Origin: Chamaea fasciata
Taxonomy: Eukaryota; Chordata; Aves; Passeriformes; Sylviidae
NCBI GenBank assembly: GCA_029207755.1
Contig: JARCOQ010000007.1
Location: 40,567,656-40,631,655 of the forward strand
Direction: 5' to 3'
DNA: 64,000 bases
Positions 9,785 through 23,130 of the stretch are shown piece by piece. Made by a program: the position numbers and the translations under genes. The notes below the pieces were generated by a model, which was not told the DNA's origin, made no database searches, and saw only the letters and a list, made by a program, of their open reading frames with translations. Each line of letters starts with the position of its first letter. Position 1 is the stretch's first letter.

Positions 9785-12700
9785 GGGGGGAGGGATGTAC
9801 ATGTATAATATATACTTATAATCCATACATATAATATGAAAAATGCTTGTGGATAATACACACATATATTCAGTGCTCCGTGGTGCAGTCAGCTCATGTA
9901 TTCCCAAGACAGAGACAGTGGTGAATATGGTGGGAGCCTACTTTGAGCCTGAAATCTGACAAGGAAAGATGGAAAGAAACTCAGGAGGTTTCAGGCTATG
10001 TACCCCACGTGAGCTTGACCATCTTGGTGAAAGCCTACCAGCTGTGAGATACTAATCACACAGCACAGAACTGTCCACAAGCCACTTCACAAGACAAGAC
10101 ACACAATAGGTTTTAGTGTCATGCCCTCAAACATAAGGTGAGGTCAGTGACCTCCTCCTCATCCCACTGCAGTGTCCTCTGAGAAGGAGAGGCCATTTCA
10201 AGAAAGGGTAGGTACTTCCTGTGCTGGTACTGGGAATCCCACAGAGTGACAGAGAGCAGCTCTGCAGCAATTGCTTTGTTTAAAATGCAAAATGTGGATG
10301 TGTTTAGAGGAGGTACCAGCATCAATCACTGTATGCAAATACAGCCTGTGGAGAAGAGCTTCCCCTGTAAGTCACTCCTCAGTGCCCTAATCGAGTTAGC
10401 GCTAGTGACTGAGGGCATGTTGAACGCTGATGGGCCACTGATAGTGCTGTCCCAGGAGAAGATTAATAAAAGGCAGCAGGAGTACTTAGCCCTAGCTGGG
10501 CACAAAGTCAGGGAGGGAGGTGAGGGGGGAGGACAAGGGTGTCTTTCAGTCTAGCAGCTGTTGCCCATTACCACAGACACACAAAAAAGCAAAACTTGCA
10601 GCCTTCTCCCACAATCATTATCCTACTTGTGGAGGAAGGGCAGTGCAGACCACATGCACTGACTCGACCAGATGACATTGCTGACTTGAGGGTTGTAGTC
10701 ACAGGGGAACATGATTCTGTAAAGGAGAGGTAAAAAAGTGCAACTCCACTGCTGTTAAACTTACATGGACCCAAAACAGGGGCCTGCATCCAGCCTAGGG
10801 ACCCATAAGCTGACACGAGAAACTAGAGTTGCATAGAAACAATGAAGGATTTGTTTAGCATGTCATGAAAGAGGACTGAAACACATTGTAAAACATGTTG
10901 TACACAGACCCCAACAGTCACTAGGGAAAAAACCCCACAGCTCTCATTGTACCAAATACAAGTGAACTTCAGCCCTTGTTCCATTCTGGTAGACAAACTG
11001 CAAGTACTGCTAATGATAGTCATTAACATCATTCCCTCTCTTTCTCAGCAACCAGAGCAATACAAGGAGAGTGGGGAGGGTTGCAGAAGTTCTCAATCTT
11101 CTCAGGGCTGAGAGCAGAAAAGGAATGGAGCACTGCTTGCTAGGCTGGTTTTAATCCATTCATCAATAGCAGTTTTACTGCCCCCTAGTTCCCCTTCTCT
11201 TACTAGTCAGGTCCTAAGACTTCTACCTTGCCACCTTCTCCCAGCTTCTGTCATCATCGCTTTGAGCGCATCACCCACACCTGCTTCCTGCACCAAATTG
11301 TTGCCAATATCTTCCCTCTTCTCACATCCTCCTGTCTCAGACTTCTGCTCTGAGCTCTCTTCTTGCACCATGTTGGCCCTCCTCAGAACATGAGTTATTG
11401 TCCCATCTCTCCAATATATATGAGATACTGTCAGCATCTTGAAGAGAGAGAATCTTCTCTTTTATGTATCTGTAAAATGCTCAGAACTTTATATTGCTCT
11501 ATAAATAAGGATAGTAAGAATCTAATGCTGGCACCTCTGGCAGATGTATAGGGAAAAGATGATGGCCTGCCCATGGAATGAAATCATTCTGCTTACGGGA
11601 AGATTTTATATCAAAAAGGGCTTCTGCATGAGGTCCAACACCTATCAAAATCCTTCTCTGTCTAGAAAGAGCAAAGCTAGTGCTAGTGTTAGGAAGCCAA
11701 ATTGATGCAACAATTCCCACAAGTGCACGTCTGGCTGCCAAGCAATACAGAATTACAAAGAATTCACAAAAGAAGTAATGTCCAGGGATACCAGACAGTG
11801 AAAAGCAACTTCTGCTTTCCTAGAAAACATAGAAAGCATAGGGCCACCCTGGTCCACAAAGAGCTTGGCAACAGAGAAGGTGCCACCATTCCAGATGCAG
11901 AATTGTGATGCATGCCCCTCTAAACCACTAGGAGGACACCAGACCCCATCCTCTCACAACAGGAGCTTCCATCATTAAAAACCTCACAGAGCTGGTCCTT
12001 CTGCGAGCAGTCTTACATCACAGCCTGGCTCTCCAAGGTGGGTGAGGAATCCCATACAGGGTGTACACAATATTTCTGGAAAGAGAGTACGATTTTTGTA
12101 GGCTTCTAGAGATGAGACTTATCATTACTGCTGAACCAGGAGTGAGATAGGGAATGGAGGAGAAACAAATCCTTCAGCACAGTCCATATTAACACCCTAA
12201 ACAATAGCAGTGTGCTGCATATCTCTAGCCCCAAACTATATTTTTGTAGGTTTCAGGCTGTTGCCATATGAAAATATTGCCAGAGAGAAGGAAGGGATGA
12301 ATGATAAGTCACCTTCCTTCACCTTGTCATCTCCAAGTCCTATCACATATTTCTGCTTCCCTCTGAATTATTTCAGCTTATCCACAGAAATTGATGCACC
12401 ATTGATCTGCAGTTAGAGGGCTGACTATGGATTATGTGAGGACATGCATACAAGACAGAAGATGGCAGGATGCTCTTTCAGTTACGTGCTAGCCCCACAT
12501 ATTCCACAGCTCAGACGCATGCATGCTATAGCCCAAGCTTTGAGATACTTACTCAGCTGAAGGATAGGGATTTTACACAACCCATCCCCTTCTAGCATTT
12601 GAATGATTATGTCCTTCCTCAGGCACCAGCTATATAAGAAAGTCCTGGATTCAGGACCTACCATCTTTATGAGATAAGGTCACCATCAGCTCTCCACTCC

Positions 12701-13681
12701 GTGATTGGAGCTGCTCCTCCAAAACCCAAGAGCTGAAACCCAGTCAAATCATCACCATTGATCACAACAGTGATTTCAGGGAGCAAAAAGGATCCTGTGT
12801 CTTTTCTAGTACCCAGTGGACAAACAGTTTGTTTCTGGCATATAAGCACTTTCCCTACCAGGACAGGAGTGGAGGGGGAGCAGAAAACCTAACATAGAGG
12901 GAGGATGGGTGAGCAGCAGGTTCTGGCTTTACAAGAGGATGATAAATGATAACAACATTAGGAACAAAACCAAACATCTTTCATGCTGTCAGAGCAGTGA
13001 AACCAGGAAACACCAAGACATGGGCACAGGGCAGTGTGGTCGTTTTCCAGAGAAGCACACAACGATCAAGTTACTTCTGCTCTGAATCAACAGAACAATT
13101 CATCTTCCCTAGGTTCCTGCAGAAAAGGGCAGGGGAGAAAGAGGCAATAATTTCTCTTCAGTTAGCTAAGAACTTCAGCTGCTCCACAGAGCATTGAATT
13201 CAATAGACAGGGTCAGGACAGCACTGGATGCCAGTGCAGAAGACCTGTAAGAGGATGTGGATCACAGAGCTCTAGAGGATCATGTACTTTGTCACAGTGC
13301 CCTAGTAATTATCAAAGTGTACTATAAGACACTCTATAAGACAGATTGGGAAAAGTACTACAGAAGATGAGTATCACAATGTACAATACCATTCAGTGCT
13401 CCCACAGATCCAGACTCCACATGAAGCTTTGCCTTCCTGCAGAAGAGCATAAAAATCCCTTCCTGGGGCTTACCTCATCCTGACAGGGGGAGGTCACCAG
13501 GGAAAGGGCAGTAACTAGTGAAGGCAAGGCTTCTAAAGCAACCACCTCTGTCAGGCTTCCTGTGGACCAGGTTTGATGAACGAGTGTTCTGCTCAGTGCA
13601 GCTGCCCTTTGTACTACAAGGCTTGGTAGTGAGGAAAAGGTTACTGGTCAGCACAGAATTAAGAATGGGATGGGGTATCAC

Positions 13682-13725
13682 GCCTTTACCTTTTTTGCCT
13701 TTACCTTAAAGGTTTTGCCTTTACC
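13682..13725. repeat. Three short direct repeats (GCCTTTACC)
   Basis: The nine-base unit GCCTTTACC occurs at 13682-13690, 13697-13705 and 13717-13725, separated by T-rich or purine spacers. It looks like a local slippage duplication. Confidence 0.7.
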
Positions 13726-14203
13726 AGCTCCCTATTGTCTCCTTCTATGACCCAAATTGGCCCTGATCCCACACTGAATCTAACAGAAAACATGACACCC
13801 AGTGAACCTGTGTGCCTGAGCCAGGAAGGACTTCCAAGCACTACTGTTCTGACAGATCATTCCTCTCAATATAAGGTGCCACTGGAAAGTAATTCCTGCT
13901 AAACTCCAGTGAAAGTATATCCTGCTAAAGTCCCAATTCTCTTTAACAGAACAGGAACAATACTTGGTGATTCTTCCACTGGAAAGCACATCTCATTTTA
14001 CTCCACAATGGCAAGAGACACAGATAGCTGTTACTGTTCTTAGTCTGCATCTGGGGAAACTGAGACTCTGCAAGGGAAGGGAGCTTCCAAGGCCAAACAC
14101 AGCAAGGATTCATATACAGGCCTTCTCAACCCCCTACTCTCCATACCCTTTGTAATCTCCTTCTTTAAAAAATGCTCTCTCTCAAGCTGATCTAAAACTT
14201 TTA

Positions 14204-14208
14204 GCAGC
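14204..14208. repeat. Probable target-site duplication, left copy
   Basis: GCAGC precedes the LTR at 14209. The right flank at 14782-14786 reads GCAAC, four of five bases identical, consistent with a duplication that has since acquired one substitution. Confidence 0.55.
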
Positions 14209-14781
14209 TGTCGTGATTTAACCCCAGCCAGCAACCAAACTTCAAGCAGCCACTCACTCAACCCCCAAGTGTGATCAGGGAGAAAATCAGAAGAGTAGAA
14301 GTGAGATAATTCATGGGTTGAGATAAAAACAGTTTAATAGGAAAAGCAAAAGCCACACATGCAAGCAAAGCAAACAAGGAAGTAATTCACTGCTTCCCAT
14401 GGCAGGCAGGTGTGCAGACATCTCCAAGAGAGCAGGGCCCCATCACATGTAACAGTGGCTAGGGAAGACAAACACCATCACTCTGTACATTCCCCTTTCC
14501 TCTTTCTTCCCTCTATTTCAAATACTGAGCATGATCTCACATGGTCTGGAATAACGCTTTGGTCAGTTGGTGCCATCTGTCCTGGCTGAGTCTCCTCCCA
14601 ACTTCCTCACCAGTATGGCAGTACAAAAGGCAGAAAAGGCCTCAGCTCTATGTAAGCCCTGCTCAGAAATAACAAAAACATCTCTATATTATCAATCCTG
14701 CATTCAACACAAATTCAAAACACAGCCTCATACCCATTTTCTGTGAAGAAAATTAGCTCTACTCCAGCCCAAACCAGCACA
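14209..14781 (-). mobile_element. Solo LTR, avian ERV-L-like, antisense
   Basis: On the + strand the element starts TGTCGTGATTTAACCCC and ends AAACCAGCACA. Its reverse complement starts TGTGCTGGTTTGGGCTGGAG and ends with GGGGTTAAATCACGACA, the ends of a very common bird LTR family. The sense-strand signal ATTAAA (reverse complement at 14333-14338) lies just upstream of the characteristic phrase CTCAACCCATGA, which fixes the - orientation. Length is 573 bases. The flanking GCAGC/GCAAC fits a 5-bp target duplication with one mutation. No internal retroviral sequence is present. Assignment to ERV-L is from memory of the family and from duplication length. Confidence 0.88.
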
Positions 14782-14786
14782 GCAAC

Positions 14787-17700
14787 CCACATATTTAACA
14801 GTCCATGGACCAGATAGACACCCTCATCTCACTGCAGACAACTCTGTAAAGCCCCATCAAGAAGGAAGGCTCTTCCCCACCAGCTTGGACTTGTTTTCTT
14901 TAGGATCTGAGGACTGCTGGCTACTTCCCTTCCTGCTGTGAGGGGTGACCATGGACACAGACACTTAGAATGCACTGCTAAAGACACCCTATGATTAAGA
15001 GTACAAGAAAAATGGGAAAAGTGTGAGTGGAAAAGGCAAGTTCAGTTTAGAAGAAAGCAATAGAAAGAAACATACAAATTCACATAGCAGGCAGAACACA
15101 ACTGAGCATGTCTAGGGAATCCTGAAAGCACCTACTGAACCCACTACAAGTAGCTTTGTGAGGAGGGGGATGAATGAATCCTGGCTTCCTAGAGATTTGT
15201 GTCTTGTGCTGAATTTACTATGCTGCATATCAAAACAGGTAAGCTCCAGGCAGAGTTCTCCCCACAACTAAGATGTTCATGCATCCCCTTTGTCTCTCAA
15301 GCAAGTGGTGAGATTAGGCATCTTTCACTCAGAGCTGGTACTGAGAAACTCTCATCTCTGTCCAGGGAAATTGATGGGATCTAGCATTTTTAAGTTCCCT
15401 GCATCTCATTCAGGTATATTTATTTCTGGGTGTGAGGTTCAATTCAAAATTTATTGTGAGGAATGAGTGAAATAGACAGATAAAGACTGTCACGGACATA
15501 CAGTGTGACCTCTTAACCCCTGTTTCCTTTGGAAGTTGGGTTTTAGGGGAATTTAAATCTTCTCTGTATCCACTGGAGATAGAAAGTTCACCAGAAAATT
15601 GGTGGTCCTTTAAATTATGAAATTTGCATTATAAGAGGGAGCTTAAGGAAGACAATCACACTGTAAGAAAACAGCATTATTTATTTTGCAACAAAAATTT
15701 TAAGAGACTGAACTTGGAATTATTTTCAGATTATAATGATGAAGCTTGGAAACAGCAAGACTCACAGTAGGAAGAACTGGAGGAAAAATAAATTCAAAAG
15801 CAACAATCCCCCAGGATTTTATGTCATTTGTTTGGGACCCCTAAAGAAAATTAAAAATAGAACAGCCTTGCTACTGAGACAAAACACAATATAGAAATAG
15901 AATTTGCTACTCTACAGAGTGAATTCCAGCTACCTACTCAGCCTCTACAAAACAGAAAAAAAAACCCGCTCCAAACCTCGAATTAGTGAGGGCAAAATCA
16001 GACCATCCCACAAAGAGAGAAGAGCTTCCTCTGGAAGCCTAGCTAATGATGTTCAGTATGCTTGTGCATTTTGAACTGTTGAACACATGCCCATTTGTCT
16101 AACCACCACTGGTCTTGTTATTCTAAGTATGGATGAAGAACAATGAAGATATCCCCTCTCTTGGAGATCTGAAGATTTGAGTTGTTTTTTGCCTGCCAAG
16201 CTTGGCCCTCTTTTCCTCTCACACACCAGCTGCCTTTTCTGCATCCTGCATGGCTTAGTCTAGCTCCTGTTTGGGGGATATACTTTCTCCCCATGTTGAA
16301 GTGGATGATTCTAGCCCAATGCCTGACATGGAAAGCCATATAAGTGTTTCTGTACTAACATCATCATAAGTTCCCAACAAGATCACACACTGAAGAGCTT
16401 AGTAAGCTTCTGATTTGGAAAACAGCAAGAAAGATAGGAACTGGAGAGTAAAGAATACTGATTCTGTGGGAGTATGAGGTGACCCACTGGCCCTTTTACT
16501 ATGATAGTAAATAAAACAACATCTGTGATGGGAGTCAAAGTCTGGAGTGAAATAGTTTTTGGGAGAAGTAAGAAAAATCATCCATCTGTGTCTGAGCAAA
16601 ATCTAGGCTGCACAAAAGTTGATGCCATAAGCCAAAAGCCTATGCCACAAACAATAAAGATGTCCTATCTCTCAATGATGATTTTGTGAAGATCAAAGTA
16701 CCAGTGCTTTTCCACAGGGAATGTAGTTCATCTTGGTCTACTGTCTACACTACTATTCCCATGTCATTGCAGCCTAGATGGCTGTGCATTGCCACACCAC
16801 CTCTATGGCCAAGCACTGAAATCATCTAGCGCCTACCTCTCAATCCAACTCTGGACCTTTCTTACCACATAAAATGGATTTTTAAAATGCACCTTTAACT
16901 TAATGGAATTTATATGCCTCTGAGGAGAAATTCCACCCTTCCCCGAAATGAAAGAAGGAAGAAATATAAAATCCTGTCCTTGACATAACCTTTTACATGC
17001 AGCATCTCATCAAGGATAGAATTCATTCAGCAACAGTTCAAGTTTATTTCTATATCACAAGTGACCAGTGCCTGATCCATGAGCCAATTATAGCCTTCGG
17101 AACTATACATCAGTTTAGGATAGCCTGGTGACTCTTCTGTCACTTAAATAGTTTCTGGTGGTTCCTTCTAGAGGTCCCAATGTCCAATGTCTAGTTTGAG
17201 TTCGGTGGAGCACCACAAGGTTTTCTATGTGGATTTGGCAAATCCTAAATTTTGGATTTAGGATTGTATCCCTTTATCCTGACATGGAGTATCTTTCATT
17301 TGTTACACTGGACCCTATCACCAATGTTTTCACCAGAAAAGTAGTGGGTTGCAGTTCCAGCTATCTGCAAGGTCCACAGCTGCAAGGTCTCCTTTAAGTG
17401 TTGCTCTTAACTGGAGATGTTGTGTACCCCATAGAGCATACACAGGGTTAACATACTTGAAGTTCTTTCCAGAGACAAATGGTTTGTGTTGAGGAACTGC
17501 TGCTGGGAAGGAAGAAAAAAAAAAAAAACCCACCCTTTTTTATTATTCCAAGGTGCATTTTAATTTGCACAAGCGACATTGTGTCTGTGATGGATTACAC
17601 GAAGGGAAACATTACAGCCCAGCAAGCTTGGCAAGGAAAAAAAATAGGGAGATATGGGGAGGATTAAAAACAACCTATTGCAGTGCAGAATTCTGATAAG

Positions 17701-17904
17701 GGATCCATGGTGCCTTCAGAGCAGGAGCAGGTGGAGCTCAGGGTACCAAGGAAGAGAAGTGGCACAGTATAGGGTGAGGAAAGGGGAGTGGAGTGGGAGT
17801 GGGAGTACAGATTGGAAGAGACTCCTTGGTCATGTTGTTTACTCTTTTCCATTACAGAAGACCTTTCATTAAAGATCAAGTTCCATCTTAAAATTTATTC
17901 AGTT
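14787..17904. other. Long non-coding stretch
   Basis: Frames are short and occur on both strands. An A run lies at about 17516-17528. I could not recognise transposon ends or a motif cluster. Confidence 0.45.
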
Positions 17905-18330
17905 TCTTTTTCCTTGGAAGTCAATTAAAGAATCTCTCTTCCCTTTCTGATGGCTAGAAACCTTTGTTTAATTTCCAGACTAATTTATTCTCAGCCAGTT
18001 TATACCCTTTTTTTCTTGTGCCAACATTTCCTTAAGCTTAAATAGCTGTTCTCTCTCTTGAGGGTTTTTCAATTTGATGTATTTATAGAAATCATATTGC
18101 CTCTTTCTTCATTTTAGCTGGCTGAACTAGCAATTTACTTATTATCCTGCAAAACACATTCCCCATATCACTGGTCATTCTAGTACCTTTCTGTGCTCAG
18201 TTCCCTTTGTACCAATTCCTCTGGGACGGTGGTGACTGGAATTGCATGTCCTGCTTCAGGAACGGTCATAACAGGCTTTTGGACTATTGTGCAATAATTC
18301 CATTTCTCTACTGGAAGCATCTCTAGGCTG
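17905..18330 (-). mobile_element. Old, diverged CR1 LINE fragment, antisense
   Basis: The + strand carries, in order, phrases I recognise from the reverse complement of older CR1 3' regions: TTTCTGATGG with TTTAATTTCCAG, CAGCCAGTTTATACCC, TTCTTGTGCCAACATTTCC, GCTTAAATAGCT, GATGTATTTATAGA, and near the right end CATTTCTCTACTGGAA. Divergence is high and no tail repeats are visible, so this is an older subfamily than the copies at 5.9 or 43 kb. Traces may run on to about 18400. Boundaries are approximate. Confidence 0.62.
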
Positions 18331-21097
18331 AAAATGCCTCTTGGTTTTGGACCTTTTCATCAGGACCACCCTGTTGATCATTTGTCCAAGGCCAATGGTG
18401 AAGAGAAGATCAGTTCTGAGAAAAGTTCCTTTCAACATATTTCGACTTTCAGCAGCACCTGTTGCTGTCCCCCCACTCTGTTACCCTTATGATTCTTCCA
18501 CTAATCACCTCATGCCACCTTATCTAAAGATTTTCTGAACTCATGATAAACAAGCTCTAGCCAGTTATCTTATCAAAGCTAGCTATCTCTTTGCTTTTTA
18601 TCCCATCTTCTGTTTTGCTCTTGTGCAGGTCCTTTTCCTTTAAGGGTACAAAACTACTGTATAAGCTAGAGAAAAATCTCTATTGGTAGCTAATGGTATA
18701 TGGTTTATAGCACAATATTAGGTAATTCTGTCCCCTTTTTGGTGTGAGCAATGGTGATGTGCAGTGGTCTCTACCATAATATTATTTTTTTTACACACTC
18801 TTGAGGGCTCAGTTACATAACCAGACTCTTCATACTTCTCCATTTTTTTAAATCTAGTGTCTTCTTGTTTTGACTTAATATAAAAAAGAGTTTCTCCAGA
18901 GATACTAGTGTCTGGAATTAAAGGAGATAGATTTCTAGCACTTAGGGATGAATGCATTTAACAACAATAAAAACACAGCTTTGTAGGTGCCCTGAGAAAT
19001 GCCCTCCCACAGCAGGAGAGACTTGAGAAAGCAAACTGAAATAGACAGGCTGTTGGTTAACAAAGCATCACATTTCTGTACTGTGAACCATGGGAAATAT
19101 TTGAAGTGACCACAAGAAACATTGATCTGTTAATTTATAGGACACGTCTTATTATAAAAATCCAGGCATGTTCATAGAAATGAATAAAAAACCTCCACCC
19201 AGAACATCCTCATTAATAAGCACATAAATAAAAAGAGCCAGGCTACGCCAAAATCTAGCTAAGCTCCAAATCAGAATAGCATTGAGCACCTGGAAGCACC
19301 AGCTACTTCACTGAAAGCTGCACACACTCAAAATCTTTCCTAATCATTAAGTTGAAAGCCTATGGCCAAAAACCCTGGAGGCTTTTCTTCCAGAAGAAAT
19401 GGATGAGCCCTGTAGAACCTCTAAGGTCATACAGCCATAGCTGGGCTCTGGTGCACCACATGACTGGTTTCTGTTGAAAATTTCTGGCCATCAGTGCATG
19501 CTACAATGTATACACATAGCTATTTATCTCTCCTCTACTTCTATAAATGAAATGGTTGTTAGACCCATATGGGAAGGTGTGAGTACTTGAAGCCTAATGA
19601 CTTCAAAAATGATGTGCTTGTTTTCATAAAGCTATCATTACTTGTCATGAGTAAACTCGATCAAGTCTCGCAAAATCATGCTGCATTCCGATTCCTTGTG
19701 CCTTGTCAGTAAGTAATGCTCTACTGCATAAATGTGTCTGGCCCTGACTAAAGCTACGGGCACAATGCAACTGTTCCCCTGCCTCCCTCCCCGTCTGTTC
19801 TGGGAAGTCACAGATTCAATTGGTAAGTGAGGAAGAGAAACCTGCATCCTTTCCTCCTGACTTGATCAAACTGCAGTGTAAAACATCACAAAGGCTTCTT
19901 TTTGATTCCAAAGTCAGTGAGATTAACTCTACAGAACTGCTAACAAGAAGGTAACACACTCAAAGATAGATTTCAGAAATGTGTTTTCCATTTTCCCTTT
20001 TATCTGCAGCTGTGGTATCCCAGTACTCTCTGTTAATGAAGACTTGAGTGTTAACACTGTTCACAACAGAGCTAAAATCTGCTGCTATAGGACTATAGAC
20101 AGGTCAGTGTTACACTTGCAGTCATCATAAGAAATACCAGAGTCAACTTCCAGAAAATGGTAAGTGAAAAATTTTCATGGTGTATTACTTCCGAAATCCA
20201 CTTCTCTCCGTACCTTGCTGTCCTTCTGGCTAAAGTTTTTGCAAGGAGGAATCCTGCTGTATGCTTGAAGAAACTCTGTTTCTCTCCACATAGCACACAT
20301 AAACTCTGCTTCCTCCTCTGGGGCAATAAAATGGGCTTCTTTAACTAAATTCATTGCAGAAAATTAATAAGTATACAGCATTATTTGGAAATTTCAATGT
20401 CAGATAATTAGAAAATGGCAGATAAGTGCTGGTATAGGAAGAGACGGAATGCATTAGATGAGCCATTCAAACTATGCTTTAGGCAGATCAAGCGCTAAAT
20501 CCTGTCCCTTTATAGTGTTACTGTCATGAAAACCAAAAGAACTAAAAGGGGTACTTTTTCTATGTAAGAACTCTGAAATAGAGCCATTTACCTCTATCCC
20601 AGTGTATCCCTAATCCTGTCAGCTCCTTTCTTTTCTAAGTGATGGTTAGGCAAGCAGGCAGTAAAGCTTAATTGTTTTTTTCTTTCTTGTGATGGACATA
20701 TGAGGGGATCGGTTAAAGACCTCCATGATAACCTTCCTCAGTGAGATTTGTTTTCAAGAAAAAATGGATGCGGCAGGTTGTGTTAGCCTGAAGATCTCTC
20801 GATATGGGAAGGGCCCATTCTCACAGTGATGGTATCATAAACATTCAGTCACCTGTGGAACAAATAGGAAGTTCTCAGCCCCCTTCTTGATACATAAACA
20901 CTCACCCAGCTGAGGTGGGAGGGACAAATCTTCTGTCTAGGATTTTGAGCAAAGTATTCTCACTGGAAGGTGACAGTACTGAGAACAAGAAGACGGGAGA
21001 AGTGTAATGGCTTGCTTCCGCTACAGTTGCTCTGCAGAGAAAGCCTCAGCACATATATGACCCCACATCAAATCCAGGTTTCAAAACAATTATTCCA

Positions 21098-21141
21098 CCT
21101 CAAATTCAATGATATTCAACCTCAAATTCAATGGTATTCTG
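21098..21141. repeat. Tandem duplication, 22-bp unit, two copies
   Basis: Two adjacent units both start CCTCAAATTCAATG (21098 and 21120) and differ at only a few bases towards their ends. This is a simple two-copy tandem duplication. Confidence 0.85.
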
Positions 21142-22183
21142 CCATTGAAACTCTCAGATTTGCTCTTGCTCCCAACCAGCTGAGTCAGTACATTTTGAAG
21201 TGGGGAGTGGACAGCTGGTGTCAGACAAAAGGAGGGTTGAGAGTTGATAGAAAGAATGCAGTACCCTTGCTTCTTGTGTATGGGGACCCTGGGAAAGCTC
21301 CCTATCAGATCCAAAGGAAGGTGAGATGAGGTGGGAGGCAGCCCAAGCAAGCCCAGCTATCTCTTTTTGCAGTGTTAGGTAGCTCTACCAGGTTTCAGAC
21401 TATGCAACACAACTGTCTGTCTCTGCTCAGACACAAAGCCTGCATATTTACTGCCTTGATATTGTGACAGCGTTGTCCCAGAAAAACACAAGCTGCAGGA
21501 AGGAAACAGAGATTTCTAGCAGCCAAATCTTTATAACAACAACAAAAGAACCCTTTAAAAAGTTCTTTCCATGGCAAATTTCATAGGGCCATAAAACAGC
21601 GTACCTGTCAGAGCATCTAATAAATATAAGTTTAAGAATTCTTGATTCAAGGCAAACTAAGGTCACTCTCTTTTTCTCTAGGATGAGACTGCTGTGAAAC
21701 AGTAAGGATTTCTGGGGAAAACTCTGGACATTAAATCACACACAGAGTTTTCAACAATGAGCAGAGCAAGGTAGTGGATCTGTCATGTCAGCGTTCAGTA
21801 CATGCCAGGTCCTTGGGAGGAGCCAGCTGGAAGATTAATCTACTATCAAGCTTCCTTTTAAAATTACGCTCAAAATACATAGGTAAAGCTTCAAGGATCT
21901 TTGTCTAAAAGAGATAGCCAGCGACACATGCTGGTGCGGGCCTGCTGGTGTGTCAGATGTTAACCCAGTGCCCATATGTCTGAGTAGAGTGAATCTCGCT
22001 TGTTCTACAAGTCATGAAACAACCTGTGGGCTAATTCCATGCGTAATGGATGACTTTGTCAAGATTCGGTCAAATGTTTTACATTATTAAAAACAACAGT
22101 GTCAGGCTACAATTACTAAAAAAAGTACCAAGTCACCAAGGCTTTAGATATTATATCCAAAACTTTTAAGTTTTCATGTCCAT

Positions 22184-22243
22184 GGACTACTGTCCTGAAA
22201 CGATTAGTTTGAAGGACTATTATCCTGAAAAGATGAGTTCAAA
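22184..22243. repeat. Imperfect tandem duplication, 30-bp unit, two copies
   Basis: Units at 22184-22213 and 22214-22243 share GGACTA, TCCTGAAA and a GAT.AGTT core, 24 of 30 positions by eye. A partial third unit may begin at 22244. The divergence suggests an older event than the 22-bp duplication. Confidence 0.75.
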
Positions 22244-22540
22244 GACCTACTCTCATTAACTCTTTGGTGACTTCTAGCGCCTCCTAGAGAGCTGCTTAAG
22301 CTCCACTTTTGCTGCACATTTCAGGAAATTTGACATGTTGGAATAACCTTGCACAGGTGCCATTTGTGTAGCTTCCCCTTCTGATTCTTTGCCGACAACT
22401 TTCAGCTACCATTCTATCAAAAGAGGATCACCATTGTCATCTTCATGCTTACACAAGCCATGCACACTAGGATACTCCCAAGTCAGGTATAATTCAATTT
22501 ACTTTAGTATAGTTTCCACTGTGACGCCACTGAAAATATC

Positions 22541-23130
22541 CTGGGGTGCATTAGGAAGAGCATTGCCAGCAGGTCAAGGGAGGTGATCCTGCCCCTCTAC
22601 TCAGCCCTTGTGAAGCCACAGCTGGAGTGCTGTGCCCCGTTCTGGGGTCCCCAGTACAAGAGAGACATGGAGCAGGTCCAGGGGAGGGCAAGAAAGATGG
22701 TTAAGAGAGAGAAGTTTCTCTCTTGCAAGGAAAGGTTAAGGTAGCTGGACCTGTTAAGGCCTTGAGAAGAACAAACTGAAAGGAGGTCTCATCAGTGTCT
22801 CTAAGTATCTGAAGGGAGGGTGCCAAGAGGATGGAGCCAGGCTTTTCTTGGTGGCACCAAGGAACAGGACAAGAGGAAACAGGCAGAAACTGATGCCCAG
22901 GAAATTCAACTTGAAAACGCGAAGAATTTCTTTTCTGTATGGGTGACTATGCACTGGAACAGGTGGTCCATAGAGAATTGTGGAATCTCTCTCACAAGAG
23001 ACAGTAAAGAAATGTCTGGATACAATCCTGTGCCATGTGCCCTAGGATGACCCTGTTTGAAGCAGGGAGGTTGGACCATATGACCCCCAGTGGTCTCTTC
23101 CAACCTTACCAGCCTGTGATTCTGTGATTC
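22541..23130 (+). mobile_element. CR1 LINE, 5'-truncated, sense strand
   Basis: About 590 bases read left to right through CR1 3' landmarks. These are GCCAGCAGGTCAAGGGAGG, CTCTACTCAGCCCTTGTGA, CTGGAGTGCTGTG, TTCTGGGGTCCCCAGTACAA, AGACATGGAGCAGGTCCAG, AACTGAAAGGAGG, and CAGGAAATTCAACTTGAA. It ends with TGTGATTCTGTGATTC, the paired 3' repeats. This corresponds to the end of the reverse transcriptase open frame and the 3' untranslated region. It has frameshifts and stops and cannot encode an active enzyme. No target duplication was seen. Confidence 0.93.

Larger units (their letters stand above)
8481..14203. other. Long non-coding stretch
   Basis: Nearly 6 kb without a recognised gene or transposon. 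It holds a TA microsatellite at 9764-9784. A 102-codon frame at 10246-10554 (+), Gly-rich at its end, resembles nothing I know. Three copies of GCCTTTACC start at 13682, 13697 and 13717. Other open frames are below 85 codons and occur on both strands. Confidence 0.45.
18331..22540. other. Long non-coding stretch with two small tandem duplications
   Basis: Apart from possible CR1 traces at its left edge, the stretch holds only short open frames. One is a 119-codon frame at 20970-21329 (+), which spans a tandem duplication and has an opposing frame. The duplications at 21098-21141 and 22184-22243 are listed separately. The segment 19000-19290 is AT-rich with few distinctive motifs. Confidence 0.45.

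Noticed and set aside
10246..10554. 102-codon frame (+) ending in a Gly-rich stretch
   Set aside because: I considered a decayed gene fragment but found no recognisable family or intron boundaries.
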